From NCBI GenBank assembly GCA_026119855.1, contig JAOWBW010001908.1, positions 1 to 64,000 on the forward strand: a DNA stretch of 64,000 bases, in the 5' to 3' direction. A program made the position numbers and the translations under genes. The DNA comes from Campanula takesimana. Taxonomy: Eukaryota; Streptophyta; Magnoliopsida; Asterales; Campanulaceae. This document shows, one piece after another, positions 1-10,793 of the stretch. How positions within the stretch are numbered: the first letter of the stretch is position 1; every line of letters begins with the position of its first letter. The notes beneath the pieces were generated by a model. It saw only the letters and a list, made by a program, of their open reading frames with translations, ran no database searches and was not told the origin of the DNA.

Positions 1-519
1 CCATTGGATTGTAGTGCCATAATCCTTTGAAAGTAAAAATCTTAAAAGTAACATGACTGTATTTGTTCTGCAGTCCTGAATCCAAAAGTAACTGAACCTA
101 TCTTTGTAAAAGTTATTCAAAGTATTCGTTCTGGTCGTCTCTCCTAGTAACCGGAGAGGCCACGTATGAACTTACTGAGCATTCCGTTCGCTCATCTCTT
201 CTCTATAAACTTTGTTTTCAGGATATAAGTAGAAGGACAAGACAAGGGAAAGCAGCGTAGTAAGACCTCTGACTGAAGATTCTTAATTTAGTAGGTTAAG
301 TACGTTTATTATCTTGATGTAAGTCGAAGTACATGATGGTTAGGTTGTTGTATTGTTACCTACCAAGACAAGTTTAAGTTACGCTTCCGCTATTGTTTTG
401 AATTTATGGTTAAATAAGGGCCGTTGTGAACCCTAAATTAAAGTATTTATTATTGTTATTTATGGATATTTAGTGCCATTTAAATGCTCAGATATTATAA
501 GAAAGATTCGGGTGTTACA
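1..519. mobile_element. End of an LTR, probably Gypsy-type
   Basis: The stretch runs without coding potential to GGGTGTTACA at 510-519, a typical terminus of plant Gypsy-like LTRs, and then changes character to CT-rich DNA. The start lies outside the window, so length and partner LTR cannot be judged. Family assignment rests on the terminus alone. Confidence 0.4.
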
Positions 520-979
520 CTTCCTTTCCCTCTATCATGAGATGGAATTTTTCTCTCACTCCATCCTAAAATAAAAAAATATTTCTAAACAAGTTGAAAA
601 GAGGAACTATCTGTTTTATTTTTGAATGAAGTTTTTATATTTTCATCTGTCAAATGTTTTAATTCATACTCGCAATATATTATACAGTATTATTATTTAA
701 TAAAGATAATTTTCTAAACATATTTGATTCTACTAATACTAAAAGTCCATAAATAAAATCAATATTTTCAGAAAAACCGCCCTACATTTATAGTTACTAA
801 AATTAAATGCCAAGAGATTAAGAAAAAAAAAGTAAGTGTTGCTAGTAGAAAGGAGAGAGAGAAAATGAGATATTTGATAGTTGTTGTGAGTGGGGAGAAG
901 AGAAAATTGAATATTTTGAGTGAGTAATATGAATATGAGACGCCTGAAATGTGACAGAAAGAGTAATTCTCTTTCTAAT
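520..979. other. AT-rich intergenic DNA, nothing recognised
   Basis: No convincing reading frame, inverted repeat or RNA gene is seen. The sequence is AT-rich with short purine tracts just before the MITE that follows. Confidence 0.5.
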
Positions 980-1290
980 ACTACCTCCGTCCCAGCTCAA
1001 TTTGCACACTTACCTTTTAAGTGGGTGTCGTTGATATGTGCACAATCCAAAAAAAGGAAAGTTTTTGTATTACTTTTTATAATCTTCCACTCATCCTCTC
1101 TCTTTCCTCCCACCACTCATTATTCTCCACTATTCTCTTCTTCCTCCCAAACCACTCATTATTCTCCACTCATTCTCTTTCTTCCTCCCAACCACTCTTA
1201 TTCTCCATCACAATACTTTTGATATAATACTCTCTCCTTAAATCTTGTGGCCCAACAGTAAAGTGCGCATTGAGTTGGACGGAGGTATAT
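980..1290. mobile_element. Stowaway-like MITE
   Basis: The left end TACCTCCGTCCCAGCTCAAT and the right end ATTGAGTTGGACGGAGGTA are inverted copies flanked by TA, as in Tc1/mariner-derived Stowaway elements. The interior is CT-rich with repeated CCACTCATTATTCTCCACT blocks and makes spurious short reading frames. Confidence 0.75.
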
Positions 1291-1476
1291 ATACTATGGT
1301 CAAGGTCAATTCAATTGAGTTGTCAAGAGTAGTAAATATTTTTCCATAGTAATGAAAAGTTTCTTTAGATTTAACTAGAGAAGAGGGATGATAATGACAA
1401 TATGCAACAATATGCAACAGTTCATTAAATATAATTAACTCAACACGGACCAGCACAAACCATGTGCTTCATTCAT

Positions 1477-1766
1477 ACTCCCCCCGGTTCATGTGAATTG
1501 AGAAAAAAAAAAAATGAGCACAACAATTAAAAGAAAGTAGTGAATGTGTGGTGGAAAATGAAGAGAGAGAATGCGTGGGGTAAATACTAATAGTAGTATT
1601 GGTTGGATAAAATGAGTGATGGAAAATGAAGAGAGAGATTAGTCGGGTTAAATGGTGGGGTTGGGTGAATATAAATATTAAAAAGTTTGCTATTTTGGGC
1701 AGTTTCAATTGAGGTGAAACGGACGAAAAATGAATAAGTCTCAATTCACATGAAACGGGGGGAGTT
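1477..1766. mobile_element. MITE with about 27-bp inverted ends
   Basis: The left end CTCCCCCCGGTTCATGTGAA and the right end TTCACATGAAACGGGGGGAG are inverted copies. The interior has the GAGAGAGA and TGGGGTAAAT blocks common to the Stowaway-like family in this window. Confidence 0.7.
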
Positions 1767-1807
1767 ATTCGTAAGTTGCCTTTCTACAAAGAAACTACGT
1801 AGTATTA

Positions 1808-3060
1808 TACTAGTTTTTTGCAAAAGTGACATGCGTACTTTGTGCAATATATCATTTGACTCACGTATTTAATAAACATCAAATGTGACATGTGTAGTTA
1901 TGATTGACAAAAATTTTAGACTAATTTTAACCCATTTTAAAATTTTAACGGGACGGTCCATATAGGGGGTAACAATGAAAATATAAAACTTACAAGCCTA
2001 AATTATAGTCAATAAAATAAGAAGGACTTGAATGTAAATTAAAATCCTCATTGAACGTCGCATTCTTCTTCCCAAAGCGTTAAAATGGAACGGCATGAGC
2101 CTTCCCCCTCTCTCTCCCTCTCCCGTCTGGCGCCGTCACCCTCCCCCACACCCGCACAAGCGCCTCTCACCTACGTCACCATTATTACCTTCTTCTCACA
2201 AACCCATCTCCCACTCCTTGCTCCTTTTCTGTTCGCCTTTTCCCCCCCTCAAAACCACCGCCGGCCACTTTTTTTTTTTGCTAGATCTAGATATGAACTG
2301 AAATCCGCCGACACCCTCACCATTTTCTTCAAAAATCGAAGTCTCCCTCCATCCTGTTCTTTCTCTCCCACATAGGCAAATTAGTCTTTTGAATTTGTAC
2401 CAATTTTTTTTTTAATTTTTTTTTATTCAGATCTGAAGAGATTTGTGTTTGATTTCATGGTGTGTGTGAGTATAATGTGTGCGTGTGTATTTTGAATCTT
2501 GGTTAACATCATATTTGCTTTCAAATCTGGGTTTTACATCATGGTGTATGTTTGAGTTTGAATCTGAGTTTTTGAAGATTTGGGGGTGATGTCTGGGTTT
2601 GATTGAGTGTTGTGGATTTTGGAGATGGAGGTTTATGATAGCATTGAGACTATTATTGGTGGTGTTGAGACTGGTATAGTGGAGGTTATGGTGGAATGAG
2701 ACATGTGTAGAAGGAGATTGATGGTGATGGTGGTTGTTGGTTGCTGGTGGTGGTGGTCGGGTGGTGGTGACCTTGGGGAAGACAGTGGGGAATGGGATAA
2801 GGAGATGAAAGGATTTTAAATTTTACATTTTCACCTCTTTAATTTGTTTTATAATACAATTCAGCAACAATTCAGCAAAGGGTGGGCCCTACTGGGAGCT
2901 TACATGGACCGTCTCGTTAAAATTTTAACGTGAGTTAAAAATTAGTCTAAAATTTTTGCCAATCATAAGTACGCATGTCACATTTGATGTTTATTAAGTA
3001 CGCGAGTCAAATTGATATATTGCACAAAGTACGCATGTCACTTTTGCAAAAAAACTCGTA
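1808..3060. mobile_element. Mutator-like element with about 150-bp TIRs
   Basis: About 150 bp at 1808-1960 (AGTTTTTTGCAAAAGTGACA and onward) is repeated inverted at 2907-3060. The interior (2040-2880) is more GC-rich, begins like a 5' leader with CT-rich tracts and ends with TGGTGGTGG blocks, which fits a non-autonomous MULE possibly holding gene-derived DNA. No transposase frame is present. I could not find a clean 9-bp target duplication. Confidence 0.65.
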
Positions 3061-3385
3061 CTTATACTGAGAAATTTTCCATATTTTAGTTTTGTGTCAA
3101 ATGTTTTGATAGTCACTATTTTTTGTAATAAAGAGAGAAATTTAAATGGGAAAAGAAAAATGTATATGAACACATCCTATAAATTTAATAGAACAAATGA
3201 CTGATAATGGAAATAAAACAAATTATTCTCTTTTAAAGCAAAAGGGAATGCCCTCAAAATTTTATAAATAAAAATACTCCATATTCCCATAACAAACTTA
3301 TTATTTTGTTATTTTACGCGTCCATTGAAAACTTCCACTTACTCAAAAAGAAAAACATGTTTTTTTCTCTTCTTCCACTCACAAC
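3061..3385. other. AT-rich spacer, nothing recognised
   Basis: No coding, repeat or RNA signal is visible between the MULE and the hAT terminus that follows. Confidence 0.5.
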
Positions 3386-4224
3386 CAGGGGCGGACCAAG
3401 ACCCAAAATCAAGGGAGTTCACAAATTACATTACACAAAAGTTTTAAAAAGTAATTGTTTTCTATATAACTACCTACATCGATTACAAGAAAGAAAAATA
3501 TACTAAATTTGTCTCTTACGTGTTTTCATACTTTGAAAACGTTTAATTACATCTTCATCTGTGACGCTCCAAAACAACTATTTTTCAATATAAGACACAA
3601 GACAATCATTTAAAAGTTAATCACCAATTCGATTATGTAAGTGCGCCTTGATAATATTCATCCTTGAGAAGCGTCTTTCCACGCTTGCTGTTGATACCGG
3701 TAAAATCAAAGCAAACTTCAAAAGCCGATACAACAATAGATATGATTTTTTTTTTCAAAACCATCTTGTTAATAAACTCATTTTGTTTAGCAATCATCTT
3801 AAGAGTTTCAATGCAATTTCTTCTATTCAAAGAAGCTTTAGACTCATCACGACCACGAAAAGCATGTATTTGATTCAACAATAATCTACAAGAATCAATT
3901 GAATCACATATTTGAATTTGAATTTCCTTTCTCTCAATATCCGATTTTCGATTAAGAGCAACATCAACCGATTGATCTTGTCTCACTAAATTTTCACAAT
4001 TTTTGAAACATCATATTACTATTAACTTCACCAACATCCCTGTCACAGGGAGAGAATTACTTACCCAAAACTAGTTCCCGCTTCCATTAATGAATTTCTT
4101 TTCAAGTTTAGCTCCATAGTCAAGAAATATGAAAAAACACCATCAATCATACCAAAGTATTCAATAGCACTGTTATTAATAAATAAAAAAAAAATCCTAA
4201 TTTGAACCCTAAAATCTAAATCAT
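3386..4224 (-). mobile_element. Relic of a TTF/ZMYM1-type hAT transposon
   Basis: CAGGGGCGGACCAAGACC at 3386 resembles a terminus common to plant hAT elements, and the DNA inside it carries a transposase fragment on the minus strand at 3633-3986. No opposite terminus is evident. A GC-rich block at 4860-5070, on the other side of a later hAT MITE, may be the 5' part of the same element. Confidence 0.5.
3633..3986 (-). pseudogene. hAT transposase fragment (ZMYM1-like)
   Basis: A 117-residue open frame on the minus strand. Residues around 30-75 include SCRLLLNQIHAFRGRDESKA followed by an N, R and C-rich stretch and then a segment reading IAKQNEFINKMV. This matches the recurring FRGHDES-type block of plant TTF-domain, zinc finger MYM type 1-like hAT transposases, which cut and join transposon ends. 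Full proteins of this family are several hundred residues long and end in a hAT dimerisation domain. Here neither the N-terminal zinc finger nor the catalytic core nor the C-terminal domain is seen, so this is a decayed piece. The frame ends in unrelated-looking sequence (FTGINSKRGKTLLKD). Identification is from pattern memory and is moderately secure. Confidence 0.55.
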
Positions 4225-4232
4225 ATCAAAAC

Positions 4233-4778
4233 TAGAGCTGTCAATTCGGGAAAACGGGACGGGACAAAACCATGAAATCCCGCAATATTACGGGACGGGA
4301 CGTCCCAAATCCTTCGCGGGACGGAAAATTCTCGTCCCGTCCCATCCTACCTCGGGACGCGGGACAATTCGGGATAAATACGGGACAAGAAGACGCTAAT
4401 ATTATAAAACTAAAATCTAACTAAGATGATGCCAAAACATTAAATTTAAAACATAAGATTAATCTTTTACAATCGAACATGATCAAAACTTTTTTATTTC
4501 ATAAAATAACTTAATCAACACAAAAAGACAATGTATAGTTGAAAGAAAAAGCTAAAAATTAAGTGCTAAAATATCTTTGAGGTTAAAACAATTAACATTA
4601 AAATTAAAACTAAAAATATGCGGGACATCCCGTCCCATCCCGCTTTGTCCCGCGTCCCAAACGGGATGTCCCAAATAGGCCCGTTTTTATACGGGATTAG
4701 AATATACTATCCCGTCCCGTCCCATTTATATGGCGGGACGGGACGTCCCGACGGGACGATCCCAAATTGACGGCACTA
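4233..4778. mobile_element. hAT MITE with perfect 8-bp target duplication
   Basis: The ends TAGAGCTGTCAATTCGGG and CCCAAATTGACGGCACTA are near-inverted copies. The element is flanked by ATCAAAAC on both sides (4225-4232 and 4779-4786), a perfect 8-bp duplication as made by hAT transposases. Both subterminal regions are crowded with GGGAC and GTCCC motifs in both orientations, which could be transposase-binding repeats. The centre is AT-rich and non-coding. Confidence 0.85.
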
Positions 4779-4859
4779 ATCAAAACCCCTAAATTAAAAA
4801 CCTTAAATTAAAAATCTAAATCAGTCAACAACAAAATCCTAAAATAAAATTCCAAAAAT

Positions 4860-5070
4860 TGAATCTTACGAGAAAGCTGGAGTGGAGAGTGGAGGTGGAC
4901 AATGGGTGGTCGTCCGGTGGAGGCGGAAGGACGGATTCGGCGGATCTGCTTTGCTGCTTTGCGTGATTACGTCGTCGGCTCTTTTCTTTTCTTCTCTCTG
5001 TCTCGCTTTGTTCGCGTATTCTTTTTCCCATTTTCCCGTGTTCTGTTCTTTTGATTTACAAAGGGGGTGG
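4860..5070 (-). other. GC-rich leader-like block
   Basis: On the minus strand this reads like a plant 5' leader or first exon: purine-rich, then a CT-rich and CCACC-rich part with a candidate splice donor CTCGTAAGAT near 4866. It may be the 5' end of the hAT relic or of an unrelated gene. No conserved protein was recognised. Confidence 0.3.
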
Positions 5071-5697
5071 GCATAGCTGGGGATGGGGGTGCACTTATGA
5101 ATAAAACAATTTATTTTTTTCTTATTTTTTTTACACTTGTGACGGGAAAATTGGGGGATCACCGGCACACCCTACGGCAAGCGTGTGTCCTCCCCTGCTC
5201 ACAACAACTATCCACTTACTATTCTCTACCCTACTTTTTCTCTCATTCTTACTCACACCTCTTACTTTTCTTTAATTTTCATTTTAACATAGAAGTTTGT
5301 TATGAGAGGAAATGAATAATTATAATGAATGGGGCTAAACCATGACACGTGCAGGTCGGAAGAGAACAGTCAAACTCACTAGCTAATTTCGTATCCAGAA
5401 CTTAACTCTTAATCCAAGCTTATTTAAATTAGAAAAGTGACCCATTATATGGATGGAGACTCAAAAGTCAAAACTATTCTTGCGGAGCTTTTGGGTAGCG
5501 CCATATGTTTGGGGTTTGGGGTGGAAAATCTCACAGCACTACTGGATATCTTGAGTGAAACTAACTATCTCATCGTGAAAGATTGAGATACTAAGTTAAT
5601 AAGAGCACATATTTATATCAACATGCGTAGAATGGATAAAATCAGCTACATCTTGCAACTTGAAAGTAAGTGAAAATATTATTAAATTTTGAGTTGG
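5071..5697. other. Intergenic DNA with a MITE-like scrap
   Basis: Around 5205-5290 there is a CT-rich block like the interior of the local Stowaway-like elements, without clear ends. The rest is AT-rich without recognised features. Confidence 0.4.
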
Positions 5698-5858
5698 TTT
5701 TGGGGGAAACTAGTTCCTCCATAAGTTATAAAAAGTCTACTTTTTAACCCTTTAACCCTAAGCCTTAAACTTTAAAGGGCCTAAACTCTAAACTTTAACC
5801 CCATAAAACATGATTTTTTATAACTTATGGAGAAATTAGTTTCCCCCAAAATTTTCTC
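5698..5858. mobile_element. Short foldback MITE
   Basis: TTTTGGGGGAAACTAGTTCC at the left is the inverse of the right end at about 5838-5858 (AATTAGTTTCCCCCAAAA). About 40 bp on each side can pair. The loop holds CCCTAAACTTTAA repeats. Confidence 0.65.
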
Positions 5859-6091
5859 TTAAATTTTTAGTTCGAGTTAGTAAAATTTGCTATGAAGCAT
5901 TTATAAGAAAAATAAATAACTTTTACGGAGTATTATGGAATGGAAGAGTATCTTTTTGAATTTTCAGACGCATTATTGCAATCTGAAATGAGAACGTGGT
6001 ATAGAGGTATATGTGTGCGTGTGTGAGCAATTTTTTTTTTTTTTTTTTATTGCAATTTGAAATTTGAAATGAGACAGTAGGTATATAAGTA

Positions 6092-6385
6092 TACTCACTC
6101 GGTTTCTTTTTAATTTATAAAAAATGTTATTTTGGTTGTCTCACAAAGCCTCAAAATAGAAATGGTTTAATACTTCAAATAGTGAGATTTACTTTTGTCA
6201 TACTCACAAGTAACAATAACTATCTATTTATCTATTAATGATGGTAGTTGTTATTATAAAAGCATTTAATTATTTTGGTACTTGTTATATTTCAAGGGTA
6301 ATTTAGTCCATTAGACATGCATTGATTGTTTTTCTTAATTTGTGTAAAAATCCTACAACTACAAGTATTTTGGGACGGAGGAGTA
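6092..6385. mobile_element. Stowaway-like MITE, diverged left end
   Basis: The right end TATTTTGGGACGGAGGAGTA is canonical. The left end TACTCACTCGGTTTC is a diverged partner. The same interior type is found intact at 21851-22117. Confidence 0.6.
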
Positions 6386-6696
6386 ATTTTTATCTAATTT
6401 TCTCTCTTACTCAATTATTTACATTTACAATACATTGCTATTTTAATTAATTTTTTAATTTTTGTGCTAAACTCATTTTTCAAAATTAAAAAAAGGAGGA
6501 AGTGAGTATGTACGAGTGTGTGAGAAACAAAAAGTAAAGACCATTGAGAGTATCACATCGTACATCCAAATAGGTAGGGTAGTTTGAACTAGCTTACCTA
6601 ATACGCTATACACATGTCAAACCCCACAAGCCCACACTAATGTTGACACATTCACATGATCCCATATTAGAGCTGCTGCATTTCACCACTTGTACG
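6386..6696. other. Intergenic DNA, nothing recognised
   Basis: AT-rich, with no coding or structural signal beyond short homopolymers. Confidence 0.4.
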
Positions 6697-6864
6697 AGAG
6701 GAAATCTCCTGTATCACTTTTGGAGTACCATTGTGTACCATGAGTGATCCAATTACTATATCTTATTAAGATTAAGATAATTATAATATCACAAATAATG
6801 TATAGCTGTCAGATCACTTATGGTACACAAGTGATACACAAATTGTGGTACAGAAAATCTCATC
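6697..6864. mobile_element. Foldback MITE with CTGTACCAC-type ends
   Basis: The left arm (GAAATCTCCTGTATCAC then TACCATGAGTGATC) and the right arm (GATCACTTATGGTACACAAG then GTGGTACAGAAAATCTC) are inverted copies of about 60 bp around an AT-rich loop. Confidence 0.6.
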
Positions 6865-7075
6865 CCACTTCACTTTGTACTCCCTACTTCTCTATACATT
6901 CAACCAATCACTATGTGTCTCTCTGAATTTCTCTGCTTCTCATCATTTTGTTTGTGCGTCGTGATACAGTCTCAAGTCTCAACATCACTGGCATTACTCA
7001 CTCTATCCCAAAATACTTTCACTTTAGTCCTAACATATTTATAGTTTTACGAGTTTTTTTTCTTCTCAAAATACT

Positions 7076-7960
7076 TACTCCATCCGTCTCATTTTAAGAG
7101 TCAAAAAAATGGGTGGTTCAAGAATTAAGGTGTTGTGAGTATTGATAGTTGGGTAGGAGAGAGAAAGTAAGACAGAGAAGAGTTAGTGGATAATTGTTGT
7201 GAGTATGAGTGAAAAACATTATTTTTCAAATTTTCACCCTCTGAAATTTTAAAGGAGGGTCGATCCTACCACACTCCTCAACTTTTACAACCACCATCAT
7301 TACCACCATTGCCCACCACCACTCACCACTGTCACCACCATTGCCCACCACCAGCACCATCGCATAACCACCACCACTACCAATGCCACTATCGCCATCA
7401 CTACCACCACTATCGCCATCACTAGCACCACCGCACTACCGCCATCACAACCACTACCTCACTATTACCACTGCCACTACCGCCATCACATTGAACACGT
7501 TGCAATTCCTTTTATTATTTCCAATTCAATTCTCCTTCTTCGCTTTCCTCTATCTTTTCTCTAGCGGAATCTCCCTCGATCGCGATTTGTTATTGATTGT
7601 AAATAGGAACGAGACTGAAATTGGATTAAAACCGGAAATGAAGTGTGTTTACGGTGTCAACAATTTCAGTATTGGTGGGTGGTGATGGTTGCGGTGTGGT
7701 GGTAATGTCCATTAGTAGTAATGGGCGTGGGGTGTAATGGTTGTGGTGATGGTGATAGCGGTGGCAATGGTAGTGTTAGTGGATGGTGGTGGTAGTACAG
7801 TGGGGATGATATTGGTTATGAAAGTTAAGTAGTGTGGTAGGACGTGACCCTCCATTCAAAAGTTCAGGGGTGGAAGTGTGAAAAAGTAAAGTTTTTCATC
7901 CCTTAAGACTAAAGTGTTTAATCTTTGTGGTTGTGGATGAGAGTTATCATTAGTGTAGTA
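7076..7960. mobile_element. Composite foldback element with CCACCA and TGGTGG arms
   Basis: The left end TACTCCATCCGTCTCATTTT is Stowaway-like. Inside, AAAGGAGGGTCGATCCTACC at about 7251 is repeated inverted at about 7831-7852, and CCACCA-rich DNA at 7288-7480 faces TGGTGG-rich DNA at 7680-7800, so long arms could pair. The centre (7500-7680) looks like a gene 5' leader with a TCTCCCTCGATCGCG segment. The right limit is approximate. Confidence 0.5.
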
Positions 7961-8393
7961 CTCTTCTGTCTCGCTAAGATTCTTAGCTTTCCTTTTATAT
8001 TTATCTCAATTTAAGGTTCTTACTTTACTTTGTTACAAAAAATAGACAACATGACTCACATGGCATTCTCACTACAAAAATTTTCTACTTACTTTCTCTC
8101 TCTTACTTTACTTTTCATACTCACAGCATTCACTTTTTCTTAATCCCCGTGCAAAATCAAAGTAGGAACATTAAATTGAGACGAATGTGTAGTTTTTAAG
8201 TTAATAAAAAAGCATAATGATAAAGTAAAAGTGTCTTCAAAATAAATAAATTGGATAAAAACAAATTTCGGCCTTAATTAACACTAGCTCACTCCATTTC
8301 AAAGATGGTTCAACCTTATTTTTTTGTTTGTCCCTCAAAAAATAACTCATTTATTTAGATAAAAACTCAAAATGTTCAACTGGAAGAAATTGA
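7961..8393. other. Intergenic DNA with MITE-like fragments
   Basis: Fragments such as CTCTTCTGTCTCGCTAAGATT suggest degraded MITE ends, but no pair could be defined. Confidence 0.35.
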
Positions 8394-9301
8394 GGCAAAT
8401 AGCACATTAGTACCTCAAAGTTTCACATGAATTGCAATTTAGGTTCTAATGTTCCAATTTTGGCAATTTAGTGCCTAATGTTCACAATTTGCAATGAACT
8501 GGGTCTTTTTTTGGATGTCCATGGATGGAAGCTAACGAAATTAACAAAAAATTTAACGAACTTGTTTGAAAATTGTATTTTCAACCAATAAAAAGTTCAA
8601 TAATTGTTTATTTTACCCACATTATTTAAAAACTTTACAACTCCTAAAATATTTATTTAAAAGTTAAGGGAAAATTGTTTTTTTATAAAAAACGTAAAAC
8701 TACTCTTTTTTCTCTGAACCGCAACCGGTGTGCCACCTCCATCCAATTTTAAAATATAAAAAAGACAAAGTAGCAAAATACCACCCAAAAACTCAAATCT
8801 TCAATCAAATATTTTCAAAATCAGAATCATCAACGAAAAAATAAAATTTAAATTCCATAATAAATCTAACTAGTTTGAAAACGCACATCAAAGGGAATCT
8901 AGATTGTGCCTTGAGGGAGGGAAGAAAAAATGAGATAGAAGGCGACTTCGGTTTTTAAGAAAATGGTGGGGATAAGCGGCAGACTGAATGTGGGTTTATA
9001 AATTTACTATTATTTTCATTAATGTGAATCATATTGTGGTCTTTATTTTACGTTCATTGTGTTATTTAAAAGGAGGTGTAAAATTTTCAACGAAATGAGC
9101 GCAAAAGAAAATTAATTATTGTTTTTAAAAAAACTCGTTAGATTTTTCGTTAATTTCGTTAGCTTCCATATATATATATAAAAAAAAAAAAAAAAACCAT
9201 TTCACTACAAATAGTGAACATTAGGCACTTTGCCAAAATTGAAACATTAGGACCTAAATTGCAACTCATGTGAAACTTTGGGGCACTAATGTGCTTTTTA
9301 C
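8394..9301. mobile_element. Mutator-like element with about 90-bp TIRs
   Basis: The left end (GCAAATAGCACATTAGTACC through TGCCTAATGTTCAC) is repeated inverted at 9203-9301. A further inverted block around TTAACGAAATTAGC lies inside each TIR. The interior is AT-rich with no transposase. No perfect target duplication was found. Confidence 0.6.
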
Positions 9302-9500
9302 AAAACAGTAAAACATTGTTTTGTCAAACAAAATTCAGGAGAAAGGGAGTGGAATGTGTTGGAAAAATAGTGTATTTTTTGTAATATGTGAAGGAAATAT
9401 GATTTATTTCCATGATAAATAATTTGTCGAATGACAAAATTGTTTATGGGTTTGTGTTCTACTCCATGAGAACATTGAGATAATGTATTCATTTGTCCAA

Positions 9501-10334
9501 CTAGCGGGTAACCCGTGCTCTGCACGGGAAACTAATATTTTGTCTTAAAAATATTTTAACTATAGTTAACTAATATAGTAATCATCATTTTAACTAATAC
9601 TATTAATAATAAAAATTAATCTATATGATTACTATTATTATAATAACTATTATAATTAATTAATACTATTGATAGTAGTAGTCAATATATATTAATAGCA
9701 ATGATTAATCTATATAATAATAATTATTAATATAATTATTATAATAAAATAATATTATTAATATTAATAGTTAATTGATATAGTAACTATTATGATTAAT
9801 TAATAATCTAACTTATATAATAACTAATATAATAAACTAATACTAATAATAGTAACAGTTAATATATGTAGCCAATTATAGTTAACCAATACTATTAATA
9901 GTAAAAAATAACTTATAAAGTAACTATTATGGTTAACTAATACTATTAATAGTAATAATTAACTTATATATTGTAACTATTATAGTTAACTAATACTCTT
10001 AATAGTAATAGTTAACTAATATAGTTAACTAATACTATTAATAGTAATATTTAACTTGTATTGTAACTAATATTGTTAACTAATACTATAAATAGTAATG
10101 GTTAACTTATACTATTAATAGTAATAGTTAACTTATACTATTAATAGTAATAGTTAACTCATATAATTACTAATATGATTAACTAATAGTATTAGCTAAG
10201 AATGAGAATATCAAAAGTCATTACATTTTAGGATGATGTTGATGTGGCTTCTCCAAATTCAAGCTTTTACTAAAACATGTACACATGTCAAATCCACAAC
10301 TCTCCTCACCAACTTTAATATATATATATATAGA
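9501..10334 (-). mobile_element. Non-autonomous Helitron
   Basis: On the minus strand the element starts TCTATATATATATA at 10334, directly after an A, and ends with the hairpin CCCGTGCAGAGCACGGG, a seven-base spacer and CTAG at 9504-9501, directly before a T. This is the standard Helitron arrangement: TC start, hairpin plus CTRR end, insertion between A and T. No Rep/helicase coding is present. Most of the body is AT-rich short-period repeat. Confidence 0.75.
9540..10200. repeat. AT-rich palindromic tandem repeat inside the Helitron
   Basis: Degenerate copies of TAACTAATACTATTAATAGT recur roughly every 30-60 bases, many self-complementary around ATTAAT. The block fills most of the Helitron body. 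Confidence 0.7.
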
Positions 10335-10518
10335 TTTGGTGTTGGGATGAATGAGATACAAAGGTTTGAAGTTGGTGGGTTGAAATTGGGATATTGAGTT
10401 TATCCCACATTGGAAAGAAATGTAAAAGGAAGCTAGTATAAAGGCTTGGGCACTTTAGTAGTGTTCAAGCTTGTATGCATAGAGGCTCTCTCTCGCGCAC
10501 GCGGGGTGGGGGGGGTGT

Positions 10519-10755
10519 TGTAAGGATCCTCCCCCTCGGGGCGAAACGCGGGTTCGTTTCGAGGAAGAAAAGCCAAACACGTGTAACTTCACAAACTTAA
10601 CGGAGTCGCCACATTTGTTAACTTTTAACCCAACAAATAAAAATGGTTAGAGATTTATGAGTTCGGAGGTCAGGTTACGGCTTAGGAAGAGTTTCACGTC
10701 ACTCAAGCCGCCTCAGACAAAGCCGAGTCTTCCTAAGTTTGTTAACGAAAAGTGC

Positions 10756-10793
<38 letters not shown>

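Noticed and set aside
9540..10200. CRISPR-like or satellite array
   Set aside because: The repeats are degenerate, AT-only and lack unique spacers; they lie within a Helitron in a plant genome.
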